Notes: generated from the letters alone by a model not told the origin. A stretch of 39,317 nucleotides of DNA from Streptomyces sp. ISL-36 (GCF_018614205.1 NZ_JAGGOS010000201.1:1-39317); one strand, 5' to 3'. Shown: positions 8,293 to 16,736, numbered from the stretch's first letter. Numbers and translations: made by a program.

Positions 8293-11200
8293 TCAAGTAC
8301 CGACGACCATGCCGACTTGATCGGCGTTGCTCAGCGCGCCTGCCCACAGGCGGATGTCGCTGATCTTGCCGGGCAAGAAGCCGGCCCAGCCGCTGCCGGT
8401 CCAGCCCTTTCCGACGATGAAGTCCGACCCGACCTCGGCGTGGTAGGCCATCGGAACGCCTTCCTGGTGCGTTCCGGTGTAGAGACTGACTGTCCGCGTG
8501 GTTGCATCGAATACGCCTGTCAGCCGGATCACACCGTCGGGAGTGAGGGCTGCCTCGCTCTTCACCGAGCCTGAGCCATCCGAGGACCAGCGGCCAAAGT
8601 TCCAACGCCCCACCGGAGTCAGCTCCGTGATCGGCAGTCCGTCCGGACCGAGCACGTCGTTGCCCTTCCCGTCCTTGACGTAAGCCTCCTCCATGCCGGT
8701 CTTTTCGAACCAGATACCCCACGAGGAACCCGTCCCCGACTGCTGGCCCAAGATCTGTAGCCGGTCCCCGAAGGTCATGGTCGCCAGTTTCTCCTTGGGT
8801 ACATCCACCGCAGTGGAGACCGTGAAGGACCCGGTGTCGTCTACCAGCGGGTGAGACGTCGAAGCAGAACCGTCCACACCGTCCAGGACAATGTCCTGTC
8901 CGTCCAACGAGGCGCCACCGGTCAGGCTGAGCGTATTGCCGTAGCCGCTGCTGTCCTGCAACACGGAACCCGAACTGCCATCTGGGTTGTACTGGGCGAC
9001 CAACTCGACGTAGCCCCAGTCCCGCGCGTCCTTCAGCCCGGCCTCAACCGCCACCTCCTCTGGCGACAGCGGACGCTGCCACACGGCGACCTCGTCGATC
9101 TCTCCAGGGAAGTAGTCCACATAAGAGCCGTTGAACTTGGCACGTCCGACCTGAAGCCCGCCGGTCGAAGCCCACACTCCAGTGGTGAAGTCGTCGCTTC
9201 CCTGCGGGACACCGTTGACGTAGAAGGTGATCTTCTTGGTCGCCGTGTTCACGACGATGCCGAGGTGAGTCCAGGCTTTGGGCTGCGGCGGGTTCAGCGC
9301 GTTCACCCGCTGGCCCGAGAGGGGGGCGCTGTCAGCGTCCTTGTCGGGTAGCCGAACGCACCAGGTCCGCACGTCCTGGCAGTAGCTCAGGTGGAAGGCG
9401 CTCATCCGGGTACCGTCCTGCGTCACGATCGCTGCGGTACTGGAGCCGGCGGCGTCCAGCCTCGCCCAGGCCGACACGCTATAGGAGGCCTGGGTCTCCA
9501 CTACCTGCTTGGTGGCCGATGCCGCCCCCTGGCCCGTGGCGGCCAGCGCCAGCGCCTTGTCCTGCGACTTGGACGCGTCGGCTGCGGTCAGTTCGCCCCG
9601 ACGGCCGTGGTCGGTGCGGATCGCGCCGGTAGCGGTGAGGGTCAGGTTGTTCCGCAGCGTGACGTCGCCTATGGCAGCCGGAGAAGTGTCTACCGCAACG
9701 CCGGATGCCTCATCGAAGCTCCAGCGGCCAATCTCCTTTTCTCCCTCCTTCACCAGGAACTTCACTGCCCTCTCACCGACACGCGCCTGAGCGTCCTTGG
9801 CCTGAACGTTGAGGATGATCGTGCCGGACACTGGAGGAGTGATAGTCGCGGTGTAGGAGCCGGAGGAGGCAGCCTTCCATCCGCTCCAAGAGGTGTCCGT
9901 GGACAGCTTGTACTGATAGTGGGTATTCACGTCGCCCGCGGCCGGACTCAACACGACCGAGCCCGCCTGATCCGGCGCCCCTCCCGGCACGCAGGAGCCT
10001 CCAGTCACGCACTCGCTGTACGGGGTCTTGAACGTCACCACGGGGGGCTTGGGAGCGGTGGGGTCCACCTTGAAGTAGCACCAAGGTGTACCGCCGCTGC
10101 TCATCGCTCCGGTGTAGGAAGTGTTGGGGAAGGATTGTGTGTAGGCGGTGTAGCGGTAGAGCGTTCCCTCTTTGAGCGCTACGTTCCATTCCTTCAGCTG
10201 GCTGACCCAGTCCTTCGCAGCACCGTCGTAGGCGACGTGGTTTGTGGTGGGGGCCAAGGAACCAGTCGTCGGCGGCGGGGCATCGAACCATGTGCCATCC
10301 GTGCTCTTGCCGTCGACGTCGTAGTAAACCCGCAGAATGGCGCCGCTTTCACCACCGGCCACCACGCGTGGCGTTGCCGCAAGGATCGGCGTGGTGTCGG
10401 AGATCGTGGTAGGCGCTGACTCGGACTTGCTGCAGATCGGTACGGTGCCCGACGTGATGAAGCCGTACTCGGCCGGTGTAGCCGGCTTGCTCATGTACGT
10501 GGCCACGAGTACCGCATCGTCGTCGAATCGCTTCCACGATTCCGTGTCCGTCTCGTCCTGTGCCGACAGCCGCAGCGTCAGCACGCTCAGCTTGCCGTCG
10601 GCGAACGCCCTTGTGGTCGCCGTCAGGTTCTCGTCCGGCTCGTCCGGGTTGTCGTTGAACGAGATCACGGCACGCGGCTGGGACGGTGAGCACGCTGTTC
10701 CCCGGCCTGCTGAGACGTTTCGGTCACCCATGTGGTCCCGGGCGGTCGGGCCCGGCCACTTGGAGGACTGGTAGATGCGGTCGGTGCGCTTCAGGTCGAC
10801 CCAGCGCGGGCTGCAGGAGAACGACCAGGTCTCCGTCACGCGGAAGGTCGCGTCCAGGACCTGCTTGCCCATGAGCTTCGTGGGCGCGAACTCGAAGTAC
10901 ATGCGGTTCACATAGCCCGAGCCGCAGTAGTACGACACGCCGTTGATCACCGCGCTGCCGCACTTACCGACGCTCATGCCGTTGTCGCCGCCGGAGAAGT
11001 TGTAGAAGACGTCACCGTCCGAGGACAGCACCGTCCGCTGCGACTCCTCGAGCTCCACCGACGGGTCGATGTAGAGCGGGAAGTCGTCCGCCTTGGTGTT
11101 GGTGACCAGGTCGGCGACAGGCGTGACCGTCAACGAGCCCTGTCCCAGGTCGACATCCATCACCGCGGCTTCGTCGCCGGCCCCCGGCCCTGCCAGCGGG

Positions 11201-12078
11201 TCGCCCTCCTGGACGGGGGCCACCGGCTCCGGCGCCGCCTCCTCCGAGGAAGCAGACTCAGCAGAGACGCCGGAGATCGCGCGGAATCCCGCGCTCTGCG
11301 TGCTCGCCCCCGATACCGGTGGCTCGGTGCCGTCGTCGCCGGCAGAGTTCCACATCCGGGCGGTCGGCGAACGGAACACCACCTGCCCATTGCCGTCCAG
11401 AGCCTCGACGCTGCCCACCGCGCCCTCGCGCAGCCGCAGACCGTCCGCCTTCAGGCCGTACTCGATCGACTTGAGCTCCGGCAGTGCCGCAGCCACGGGG
11501 TTCTCGACCTCGAGCACCTGGCGGAAGCCCTCGACGGTCGCAGTCAGGATCAGGTTCACGTCCGGCAGAACGTTCTCGTAGACGGCACGCTCACCATCGA
11601 GACGCGGCTCAGGCAACCGGCCAGGCCAGCCCATCGACACCGAGCGGCCATCCTGACTAATCGTCACCAGACCTTCGCCCGAACCGCCCCCGGAGAAGGA
11701 CAGGTCCACCACGGCAGCCCTCGGCCCGACCGATCCGTCCTCACGACGCACCAGCGTCGCGTCCGGCAGCGTCCAGCCGCTCCCGGTATCCACGCGGACC
11801 GGGGTGATCGACTTCTCCAGCGTGAGCGTCGCACCGTCCGGGTTCGCGAACACGGTCTCCCGCTCCGTCCGCTCCCCCACGACCTCCACCCGGTCACCCG
11901 AGGCAGCGGCCTCCTTCAGCGCCTGCTCCGACTCGGTCAGGGCGGTGGCGGGAGTCTCATCCGCCACCGCCGCGCCGGCTGTCCATCCCGGCGCTACACC
12001 CGCCACCAGCAGCCAGGCGGCCGCCAGGGCGAGAACACGCCCGCTTCTATGGGCGCGCCCAGCGCGTCCCGATCTCAT
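8293..12078 (-). CDS. Secreted LamG-domain protein paired with the RHS toxin
   Basis: 1,261 residues if read from ATG 12078; an in-frame ATG at 12084 and longer upstream frames exist, but GGGGA lies 6 nt before 12078. The N-terminus is a signal peptide (basic SGRAGRAHRSGR, hydrophobic LALAAAWLLVAGVAP, then AGAAVADE). A DNRLRE-like beta region occupies roughly residues 370-560 (PLYIDPSVELEES, YVNRMYFEF). Two concanavalin/LamG folds follow: about 778-1000 (EIGRWSFDEASG, YSVSAWARLD, FYVNGVPQGSDDF, GEIDEVAVWQRPLSPEEV) and about 1050-1258 (YGNTLSLTGGAS, GSFTVSTAVDVP, GKISDIRLWAGAL). Such proteins commonly sit directly upstream of RHS genes in actinobacteria and probably act with them outside the cell as an adhesive or carbohydrate-binding partner. 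No catalytic motif was seen. Confidence 0.85.
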   Translation of the reverse strand: MRSGRAGRAHRSGRVLALAAAWLLVAGVAPGWTAGAAVADETPATALTESEQALKEAAASGDRVEVVGERTERETVFANPDGATLTLEKSITPVRVDTGSGWTLPDATLVRREDGSVGPRAAVVDLSFSGGGSGEGLVTISQDGRSVSMGWPGRLPEPRLDGERAVYENVLPDVNLILTATVEGFRQVLEVENPVAAALPELKSIEYGLKADGLRLREGAVGSVEALDGNGQVVFRSPTARMWNSAGDDGTEPPVSGASTQSAGFRAISGVSAESASSEEAAPEPVAPVQEGDPLAGPGAGDEAAVMDVDLGQGSLTVTPVADLVTNTKADDFPLYIDPSVELEESQRTVLSSDGDVFYNFSGGDNGMSVGKCGSAVINGVSYYCGSGYVNRMYFEFAPTKLMGKQVLDATFRVTETWSFSCSPRWVDLKRTDRIYQSSKWPGPTARDHMGDRNVSAGRGTACSPSQPRAVISFNDNPDEPDENLTATTRAFADGKLSVLTLRLSAQDETDTESWKRFDDDAVLVATYMSKPATPAEYGFITSGTVPICSKSESAPTTISDTTPILAATPRVVAGGESGAILRVYYDVDGKSTDGTWFDAPPPTTGSLAPTTNHVAYDGAAKDWVSQLKEWNVALKEGTLYRYTAYTQSFPNTSYTGAMSSGGTPWCYFKVDPTAPKPPVVTFKTPYSECVTGGSCVPGGAPDQAGSVVLSPAAGDVNTHYQYKLSTDTSWSGWKAASSGSYTATITPPVSGTIILNVQAKDAQARVGERAVKFLVKEGEKEIGRWSFDEASGVAVDTSPAAIGDVTLRNNLTLTATGAIRTDHGRRGELTAADASKSQDKALALAATGQGAASATKQVVETQASYSVSAWARLDAAGSSTAAIVTQDGTRMSAFHLSYCQDVRTWCVRLPDKDADSAPLSGQRVNALNPPQPKAWTHLGIVVNTATKKITFYVNGVPQGSDDFTTGVWASTGGLQVGRAKFNGSYVDYFPGEIDEVAVWQRPLSPEEVAVEAGLKDARDWGYVELVAQYNPDGSSGSVLQDSSGYGNTLSLTGGASLDGQDIVLDGVDGSASTSHPLVDDTGSFTVSTAVDVPKEKLATMTFGDRLQILGQQSGTGSSWGIWFEKTGMEEAYVKDGKGNDVLGPDGLPITELTPVGRWNFGRWSSDGSGSVKSEAALTPDGVIRLTGVFDATTRTVSLYTGTHQEGVPMAYHAEVGSDFIVGKGWTGSGWAGFLPGKISDIRLWAGALSNADQVGMVVGT

Positions 12079-12127
12079 GTTCATTCCCCACCCGCAGCTA
12101 CACCGGACGCGAAGCGCGCACGGTCCG

Positions 12128-12154
12128 GCATGACATGTGACCCACATGTCATGC
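12128..12154 (-). promoter_or_regulatory. Palindrome in LamG gene leader, candidate operator or RNA hairpin
   Basis: Perfect 12-bp arms, GCATGACATGTG and CACATGTCATGC, separated by ACC. It lies 50 nt upstream of the ATG at 12078 and downstream of the likely promoter, a good place for a dimeric repressor or a leader hairpin controlling the LamG-RHS-immunity set. Confidence 0.6.
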
Positions 12155-12197
12155 AACGTGAAGATCGACAGCTTTATGTGATCTACCTGTGCCCGGG

Positions 12198-12226
12198 ATC
12201 CAAAGCCCAAGGGAGGGCCCTGTCAA
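12198..12226 (-). promoter_or_regulatory. Candidate promoter for the LamG-RHS locus
   Basis: On the minus strand TTGACA (12226-12221), a 17-nt spacer, then TTGGAT (12203-12198), close to the actinobacterial vegetative consensus TTGACN-TAGGAT. Transcription would start near 12190, leaving a leader of about 110 nt with the palindrome inside it. A further ATGCA/TGCAT inverted repeat surrounds a TTGAC at 12226-12242. Confidence 0.45.
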
Positions 12227-12481
12227 TGCACTTGACCTGCATAAATACCTCGCAGCGGTGAGCATGGATCAGACATCCCTGACGTATCGGCATAGGCAAA
12301 TCGGTCGCATGCCTCATTCGTGAGTGACGGACGTCATATAACTTCTCGGCATCCCGGGGAACTGTTTGTCATGTCGCACCGCACAGCGGAGACCACAGCC
12401 TGTCACCATTCTCGTCAGCCCCGTCGTCCTCGCCAGGCAACAGCACGAGGGCCGGACGCGGACGGCCGAGACGGCGGCTTG
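12227..12481. other. Intergenic, no gene recognised
   Basis: Between the LamG promoter and the coiled-coil relic nothing convincing is coding. The short open frames here have no domain and no good ribosome site. Confidence 0.5.
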
Positions 12482-12872
12482 TCACCGCCCTCCCCTCGGG
12501 AGCGGACGACGCGACCGTCCGCCAGCAGGGGCGGCCCGCTGCTGCGGTGGGGTGGTGGGCAAGTGGGTGATGCCCAGCGCGGAGTCCCTCGCTGAGAGGG
12601 CCTCATCGCGCTCAGCGATCGCCTCGGCCCTCTCCTTGGCCAGCTGTTCGATCATGAGCGCGTAGGTTCCGACGAGCTCGGCAAGTTTCCGCTTCTCCAT
12701 ACGCGCCTTGGCCAGTTCCTCGCCGAGCTTGTCGCTCTCGGCCTTGGCTTTCTTGACGGGCTCGCTCTTGTGCCGGGCGGCCTTGAATTCCGCCTGGTAC
12801 TTGGCCATGAGCCTGTTCGGGTACTTGGGCCAGGGCGTCGTCCACGCCGTCGATTGCTCGGAGGCCGCCCGG
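12482..12872 (-). pseudogene. Coiled-coil fragment, N-terminus lost
   Basis: The minus frame reads TTPWPKYPNRLMAKYQAEFK, then KKAKAESDKLGEELAKARME and KLAELVGTYALMIEQLAKER, a clear charged coiled coil (heptads of L/A with E/K/R). It starts inside degenerate sequence and its last 25 residues (QQRAAPAGGRSRRPLPRGGR) look like read-through of non-coding DNA. An ATG at 12808 gives 108 residues but has no evident ribosome site. Helix-turn-helix plus coiled-coil proteins of this kind accompany integrases in actinobacteria (compare 29450-29833), so it may be the tail of such an accessory gene; alternatively it was once fused to the Tpg-like relic just upstream. Confidence 0.4.
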
Positions 12873-12875
12873 GTG

Positions 12876-13093
12876 GGGACGCCGCCTTCTTGGCCTTGGC
12901 GCGGGTCTGCGGCCGGCCCCGCTTCTTAACCTCGCGTTCTCTGCGGTCGCTCGTGGCGCGGTCTCTTGATCCACTCCTTGGCGTACCGCTCGACGGTGCG
13001 CTGTGTGATGCCGAGCGCGGCCACGGTGGACTTCGGGCACGCGCCGCTGGCCACGGACCGCTCCTGGGCCTGCCCATTTGGCCGTAAGTCGAC
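12876..13093 (-). pseudogene. Relic of telomere terminal protein (Tpg-like) gene
   Basis: The minus frame 13093-12926 reads AQERSVASGACPKSTVAALG, ITQRTVERYAKEWIKRPR and stops at TAA 12928-12926; a second frame continues with REREVKKRGRPQTRAKAKKA. Joined, this matches the pattern I know from Streptomyces terminal proteins (Tpg), which cap linear replicon ends: a helix-turn-helix G-V/I-S/T-Q-R-T-V-E-R-Y-x-K-x-x-I-K-R-P-R followed by a basic E-V-R/K-K/R-R-W-Q-P-x-V/T-R-x-R-A-R/K stretch. Upstream, a TAG at 13096-13094 closes the frame without a start, so the N-terminus is missing, and the conserved C-terminal half is not seen. The gene is dead. Family assignment is by memory of the motif. Confidence 0.5.
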
Positions 13094-13321
13094 CTACCGG
13101 GCCCGCAAATTACCACCAGCCATCCATACGGCTACCTATGACCACGTCGGCGCCCAGGGCGACCTGGTCAGCTACGGCGGGCCGACGCCGAGCTACACAG
13201 CCTGTGGCCGGCCACCTGGGCCGGGCGCCCGGAGAGCAGTCCCGGGAGGTCCGAGGGGCCGCGGCGGTGAGGACGAACGGGATGAAGGGAAAGCCAGGAC
13301 GATTACCGTAGCGGCCGTCCG

Positions 13322-13621
13322 TCAGACGAGCCCAAGTGGCCGATCGATGGCGTTGCGGCGCAACGGGTCCAGGGACTCGTCGATGCGCATCAGCCAGTCG
13401 TAGGTGCGTACCTCGATCCTCGAGCGCCGAGCATGCAGCTCCCGAATCTCGGCGGCCGCATCGGCGGCGTCCTCGCGGGCTATGATGATCAGGCCGGGGA
13501 CCTCGGCTGTGATGCCTGGAAGGCCGAGTCCGTCGGCGCTGCGTGCGGACCGGGCGTAGTGCAGGTTACTCGACAGCCACTTGCGCCAGTCCTCGATCTG
13601 GTCCACTGCGTGCCGAAGGGT
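13322..13621 (-). pseudogene. C-terminal fragment of Shedu-like (DUF4263) defence protein
   Basis: The frame reads TLRHAVDQIEDWRKWLSSNL, LHYARSARSADGLGLPGI, PGLIIIARED and IEVRTYDWLMR. This resembles the C-terminal part of the DUF4263/Shedu nuclease domain (x-L-x-x-A-x-x-Q-x-x-D-W-R-x-W-L, later a buried strand P-G-L-I-I-I-x-R and a final Y-D-W/x-L-L). The Shedu family acts as a single-gene anti-phage nuclease with a PD-(D/E)XK fold. Here the N-terminal part, including the catalytic D-ExK, is absent: the frame meets TGA just past 13621, where an IstB remnant on the opposite strand begins. A GTG at 13606 gives 94 residues but is probably not a real start. Clearly an IS-disrupted remnant; the family call is moderate. 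Confidence 0.55.
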
Positions 13622-14105
13622 CGTCGATCAAGAAGGGCCTGCCGCTCTGCCTCATCGGTGACTCGGGAACCGGCAAGTCGCACCTGCTGATCGCGCTCGG
13701 CACCGAGGCCGCGATGGCCGGCCACCGGGTCAAGTACGTGCTCGCGACGAAGCTGGTCAACGAGCTGGTCGAAGCCGCCGACGAGAAACAGCTGACCAAG
13801 ACCATCGCCCGCTACGGCCGCGTCGACCTGCTCTGCATCGACGAACTGGGTTACATGGAACTCGACCGCCGCGGCGCCGAACTGCTCTTTCAGGTGTTGA
13901 CCGAACGCGATGAGAAGAACAGCGTCGCCATCGCCTCCAACGAGTCGTTCGGCGGCTGGACCAAGACCTTCTCACCGACCCCCGCCTCTGCGCGGCCATC
14001 GTCGACCGCCTGACCTTCAACGGCACCATCATCGAGACCGGTACCGACTCCTATCGCCTCGCCAGCACCCGGGCACGGACCGAAGCACCTGCCAAGGCTG
14101 GCTGA
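13622..14105 (+). pseudogene. IstB-type ATPase of an IS21-family element, truncated and frameshifted
   Basis: The plus frame reads SSIKKGLPLCLIGDSGTGKS with Walker A GDSGTGKS, then LLCIDELGYMELDRRGAELL with the IstB Walker B signature, and VAIASNESFGGWTK. IstB helps the IstA transposase choose and reach its target. The start is missing (the frame begins at the junction with the Shedu fragment), and after GGWTKTF a one-base shift near 13970 moves the conserved end (TDPRLCAAIVDRLTFNGTII and the final SYRLASTRAR) into another frame ending at TGA 14103-14105. No IstA or inverted repeats are visible on the left. It is the right-hand remainder of an IS21-like insertion into the defence gene. Confidence 0.85.
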
Positions 14106-14117
14106 CCGCTGAATGCC

Positions 14118-14154
14118 GTGATGGTCTTCCCCTAGAAGGGCGGAGGACCATCAC
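14118..14154. terminator. Hairpin between IstB relic and HEAT gene
   Basis: GTGATGGTC at 14118-14126 pairs with GACCATCAC at 14146-14154. It overlaps the last codons of the leftward HEAT-like gene (stop 14134-14132) and may be its terminator or an IS21 end. Confidence 0.4.
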
Positions 14155-15112
14155 GTTGGCAGGGGACATCCGGCGTGAGCATTTCGTGGATGCAGCGACG
14201 CAGCCCGCTGCCGTAGTAGTCGACCGGTTTGAGCCACGGCACCCGCTGGAACAGGTCGCTGCATTGGTCGGTACTCGGGTCGGTCAGGAGGGCTCGGAGC
14301 TCGTCGGGGACGGGGTCGCCGACCAGGCACAGCCAGGCGAGGCCGGCGCCGATGCGGATCTCGGACGATCGGCCGGGATCCGACCACAGCTTCTGGGCCC
14401 ACGACGGAGCATTTTCATCCTGGTGTTCGCGGGCGAGCTGGGCGATCGCCAGGATCAAGCTCACACGGACCACCGGATCGTCTTCCACCGCCAGCCTGCG
14501 GTGCAGGGCTGAGGAGACGCGCTGAATCTCGCTGGTCGCTGCTGCCAAGACGAAGGCGGTCGCGGAGCGAACATCGGGATCGGCATCGAGGAGAAGAGGG
14601 AACAAAAGGTGCAGGTCGTCCGTGATGGCATCGCGAGCAGCCTGGACCGTCCAGTGCGTCGGACACATCGTGGTGCCCTCCGCCTCCAACGGATCCTCGG
14701 CGACTTGGAGAAGACCTTCGCGTGTTCCGTCCCCGAAGTGCTGGCATCGCCCGATCTCGGCGACCAGGCGCAGGGTGTCCGCCCGGAGCCCGGGAAGCCC
14801 GGTAGCCGCGATCCGGAGCAGGAACGGTACTGCCAGGGCTCCCACCGCGATCGTGCTGCCCTGATGGTGGAGGTTTTCCCACAGTTCCCCCAAGGCCCGA
14901 CCGGCGGCTTCGGCGTCTCCGGAGGCGAGCGTCCCGAGGCGACCGGGAACTTCCTCGCCAGGTCCGTAGAAGTGCGGGAACCGCTGCCAGGGGATCTCGT
15001 CGTACTTGAACCCGTCCTTGACTTCTTGCGGGATCGCTCCCACGACCGTCCGCATGTCAGCATCCGTGCCTGCCCACGGCTCGGGCCACCTGGCCCAGCG
15101 CTCATCGTCCAT
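14132..15112 (-). CDS. HEAT-repeat-like protein
   Basis: 326 residues from ATG 15112 (MDDERWARWPEPWAGTD), preceded at the right distance by GGAAGG; the frame is open further upstream but without a better start. The protein is soluble and built of helical pairs: AAGRALGELWENLHHQG, AVPFLLRIAATG, DLHLLFPLLLDADPDVRSAT, VRVSLILAIAQLAREHQDE. The spacing and the DADPDVRSATAFVLA motif are typical of HEAT/armadillo-like scaffolds seen in many actinobacterial proteins of unknown role. No catalytic site was seen. It stands alone, convergent with the IstB remnant, about 430 bp from the divergent I36/FG-GAP gene. A binding or scaffold function is inferred from the fold only. Confidence 0.75.
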   Translation of the reverse strand: MDDERWARWPEPWAGTDADMRTVVGAIPQEVKDGFKYDEIPWQRFPHFYGPGEEVPGRLGTLASGDAEAAGRALGELWENLHHQGSTIAVGALAVPFLLRIAATGLPGLRADTLRLVAEIGRCQHFGDGTREGLLQVAEDPLEAEGTTMCPTHWTVQAARDAITDDLHLLFPLLLDADPDVRSATAFVLAAATSEIQRVSSALHRRLAVEDDPVVRVSLILAIAQLAREHQDENAPSWAQKLWSDPGRSSEIRIGAGLAWLCLVGDPVPDELRALLTDPSTDQCSDLFQRVPWLKPVDYYGSGLRRCIHEMLTPDVPCQRDGPPPF

Positions 15113-15332
15113 GGTCTGGCCTTCCGGTTCACCGACACCATCCGAACCCCGGGAGTCTAACGACCGATGATCAAGAGCGCGGTCCGCCGCTGCCACACTC
15201 CGACGGCACCGCACCACGGTGACGTCATTTCTCGTGAGCATCTACAGCATTGAAGATCGCCAACTGCTGCCCAGACTACTGATCAAACGCTGCTACTTCA
15301 CGTGAACGAAGCCAGCCTCCCTGCGGGCTGCC

Positions 15333-15370
15333 GTCCAGGCGCTCGCTCCAGCTGGCAGGGAGCGTCATTC
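15333..15370 (-). repeat. Short dispersed repeat, copy A
   Basis: Shares 11 and 22 identical bases (CAGCTGGCAGGGAGCGTCAT plus TC), separated by a few mismatches, with 17106-17142. Weaker similarity continues towards ATATTC/GTATTC. In one minus frame both encode MTLPAS. Probably remnants of one unidentified sequence. Confidence 0.6.
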
Positions 15371-15459
15371 CAAGTGCGTGATATTCGGAGCTGGGGGCCG
15401 CACCCAGTCGCCGACTGGCGGACGGCGCGGCACAAATCCGGTGACCGCCTCCGAGGCGC

Positions 15460-15489
15460 TTGATCGGCTGTCCGTAAGCTGGGATATCT
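15460..15489 (+). promoter_or_regulatory. Possible promoter for the I36/FG-GAP gene
   Basis: TTGATC, 18-nt spacer, ATATCT, ending about 53 nt before the ATG at 15543. The hexamers are imperfect, so this is only a candidate. Confidence 0.25.
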
Positions 15490-15542
15490 TCCTGGCGCGG
15501 CACGTTGAGACTCTTCTCCGTGCCGCGTAAGGGAGGGAATCC

Positions 15543-16736
15543 ATGCGCAACACTCTGCTCCGGCGCGCGGCCGCGTTGGCCACGACGCTGGGGCTCACAT
15601 CGCTGGGGCTGCTTGGGGCCGGCGCGGCGCCCGCGCAGGCGGCGACCAGTGACTGCCCCCAGGGCTACTTCTGTGGCTGGGCAAACACCGACGGCACGGG
15701 CTCGATGTTCAAGACGAGGACGAGCGTGCCCGCCCTGGGGAGCTGGGACAACAAGATCCGGTTGCGATACAACCGCACCGGCTTGAACGCCTGCATGTAC
15801 GACCAGCAGAACTACGGACTCGCGGGCGGGTACTCATGGGATACCCCTGCCCAGTCCTATCCGACCAGCGGCGGTAGCGCTGAGATCAGCTCCATCAAGC
15901 TCGTACCCACGCTGCGCGAGTGTGAGGCGGAGCCGTATCCCCACTGGGAGACTGCGACGTCGCCGAAGGTCGGCGGGTTCGGCGACATGAACGGCGACCG
16001 GCGCGCGGACGCCGTGCTGCGTGACGAGGCCGGGCGTCTGTGGTTCATGCCCGGCGACGGCACCGGGCGTCTGATCGGCTCGGGCGGCTGGAAGGCGTTC
16101 GACGCCCTCGTGCGGCACGGTGACTTCAGCCGTGACGGCCGCGAGGACGTGATCGCCCGGGAGAAGGCCACCGGCAAGCTGTGGCTCTACCCGGGCACCG
16201 GCAGCGGGGGCCTCGGTGCGCGCAAGCTCATCGGCACCGGCGGCTGGAACTCTCTGGGCCGGCTCGCCGCGTTCGGCGACCTGTCCGGCGACGGTCGCTC
16301 CGACCTCCTTGCCGTGGAGAAGGCCACCGGCAAGCTTTGGCTCTACCCCGGAACGGCTTCCGGAGGCCTCGGTGCGCGCAAGCTCATCGGCACCGGCGGC
16401 TGGAACAGCTTGAACGCCCTCGTCGGCGCCGGCGACATGACCGGGGACAGCCGCGCTGACCTCATTGCCCGGGAGAAGGCCACCGGCAAACTGTGGCTCT
16501 ACCCCGGCACGTCGGCCCGGACGCTCGGTGCGCGCAAGCTCATCGGCACCGGCGGCTGGAACTCCATGCAGCACATCTTCGCCGTCGGCGACACCTCCGG
16601 CGACGGACGACCCGACCTGCAGGCGTCCGGCAGTGGCCGGCTCTACGAGTACCAGGGGCTCGCCGGGGGCGGCCTGCGCAAGGTCGATAACTACAACTAC
16701 TCCTGGTGGGCTCTGGAAGGCGCCACCGCCTTCTGA
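15543..16736 (+). CDS. Secreted I36-type peptidase-inhibitor-like protein with FG-GAP/VCBS repeats
   Basis: 397 residues from ATG 15543, with AGGGAGG about 8 nt upstream. A signal peptide covers residues 1-33 (RNTLLRRAAALATTLG, ending APAQAA). Residues about 36-125 form an I36/SMI-like domain: CPQGYFCGWANTDGTG, then WDNKIRLRYNRTG and ACMYDQQNYG, with two likely disulphides. Residues about 140-390 are five FG-GAP repeats, each with an Asp-rich calcium loop: DMNGDRRAD, DFSRDGRED, DLSGDGRSD, DMTGDSRAD, DTSGDGRPD. Three repeats are nearly identical over 52 residues (EKATGKLWLYPGT...GARKLIGTGGWNS), encoded by 156-bp tandem units starting at 16161, 16317 and 16473. The protein is probably an extracellular beta-propeller-like binding protein; protease inhibition is the family role of the N-terminal domain, untested here. 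A strong terminator follows. Confidence 0.88.
   Translation: MRNTLLRRAAALATTLGLTSLGLLGAGAAPAQAATSDCPQGYFCGWANTDGTGSMFKTRTSVPALGSWDNKIRLRYNRTGLNACMYDQQNYGLAGGYSWDTPAQSYPTSGGSAEISSIKLVPTLRECEAEPYPHWETATSPKVGGFGDMNGDRRADAVLRDEAGRLWFMPGDGTGRLIGSGGWKAFDALVRHGDFSRDGREDVIAREKATGKLWLYPGTGSGGLGARKLIGTGGWNSLGRLAAFGDLSGDGRSDLLAVEKATGKLWLYPGTASGGLGARKLIGTGGWNSLNALVGAGDMTGDSRADLIAREKATGKLWLYPGTSARTLGARKLIGTGGWNSMQHIFAVGDTSGDGRPDLQASGSGRLYEYQGLAGGGLRKVDNYNYSWWALEGATAF
16161..16628 (+). repeat. 156-bp tandem repeats inside the FG-GAP gene
   Basis: Units beginning at 16161, 16317 and 16473 share long identical blocks such as GAGAAGGCCACCGGCAA and CGCAAGCTCATCGGCACCGG. The period is exactly 156 bp (52 codons), so gain or loss of a unit keeps the frame. 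Confidence 0.85.

Larger units (their letters stand above)
15113..15542. other. Intergenic region upstream of I36/FG-GAP gene
   Basis: No coding region is supported here. It holds repeat copy A (15333-15370) and the candidate promoter at 15460-15489. Short open frames on the minus strand lack domains. Confidence 0.5.

Noticed and set aside
10732..12261. 509-codon plus-strand open frame covering the LamG promoter
   Set aside because: Antisense to the LamG protein gene; arginine/histidine-rich with no domain.
16161..16628. Regular repeats considered as a CRISPR-like array
   Set aside because: The 156-bp units are coding FG-GAP repeats in frame; no short direct repeats with unique spacers exist in the window.
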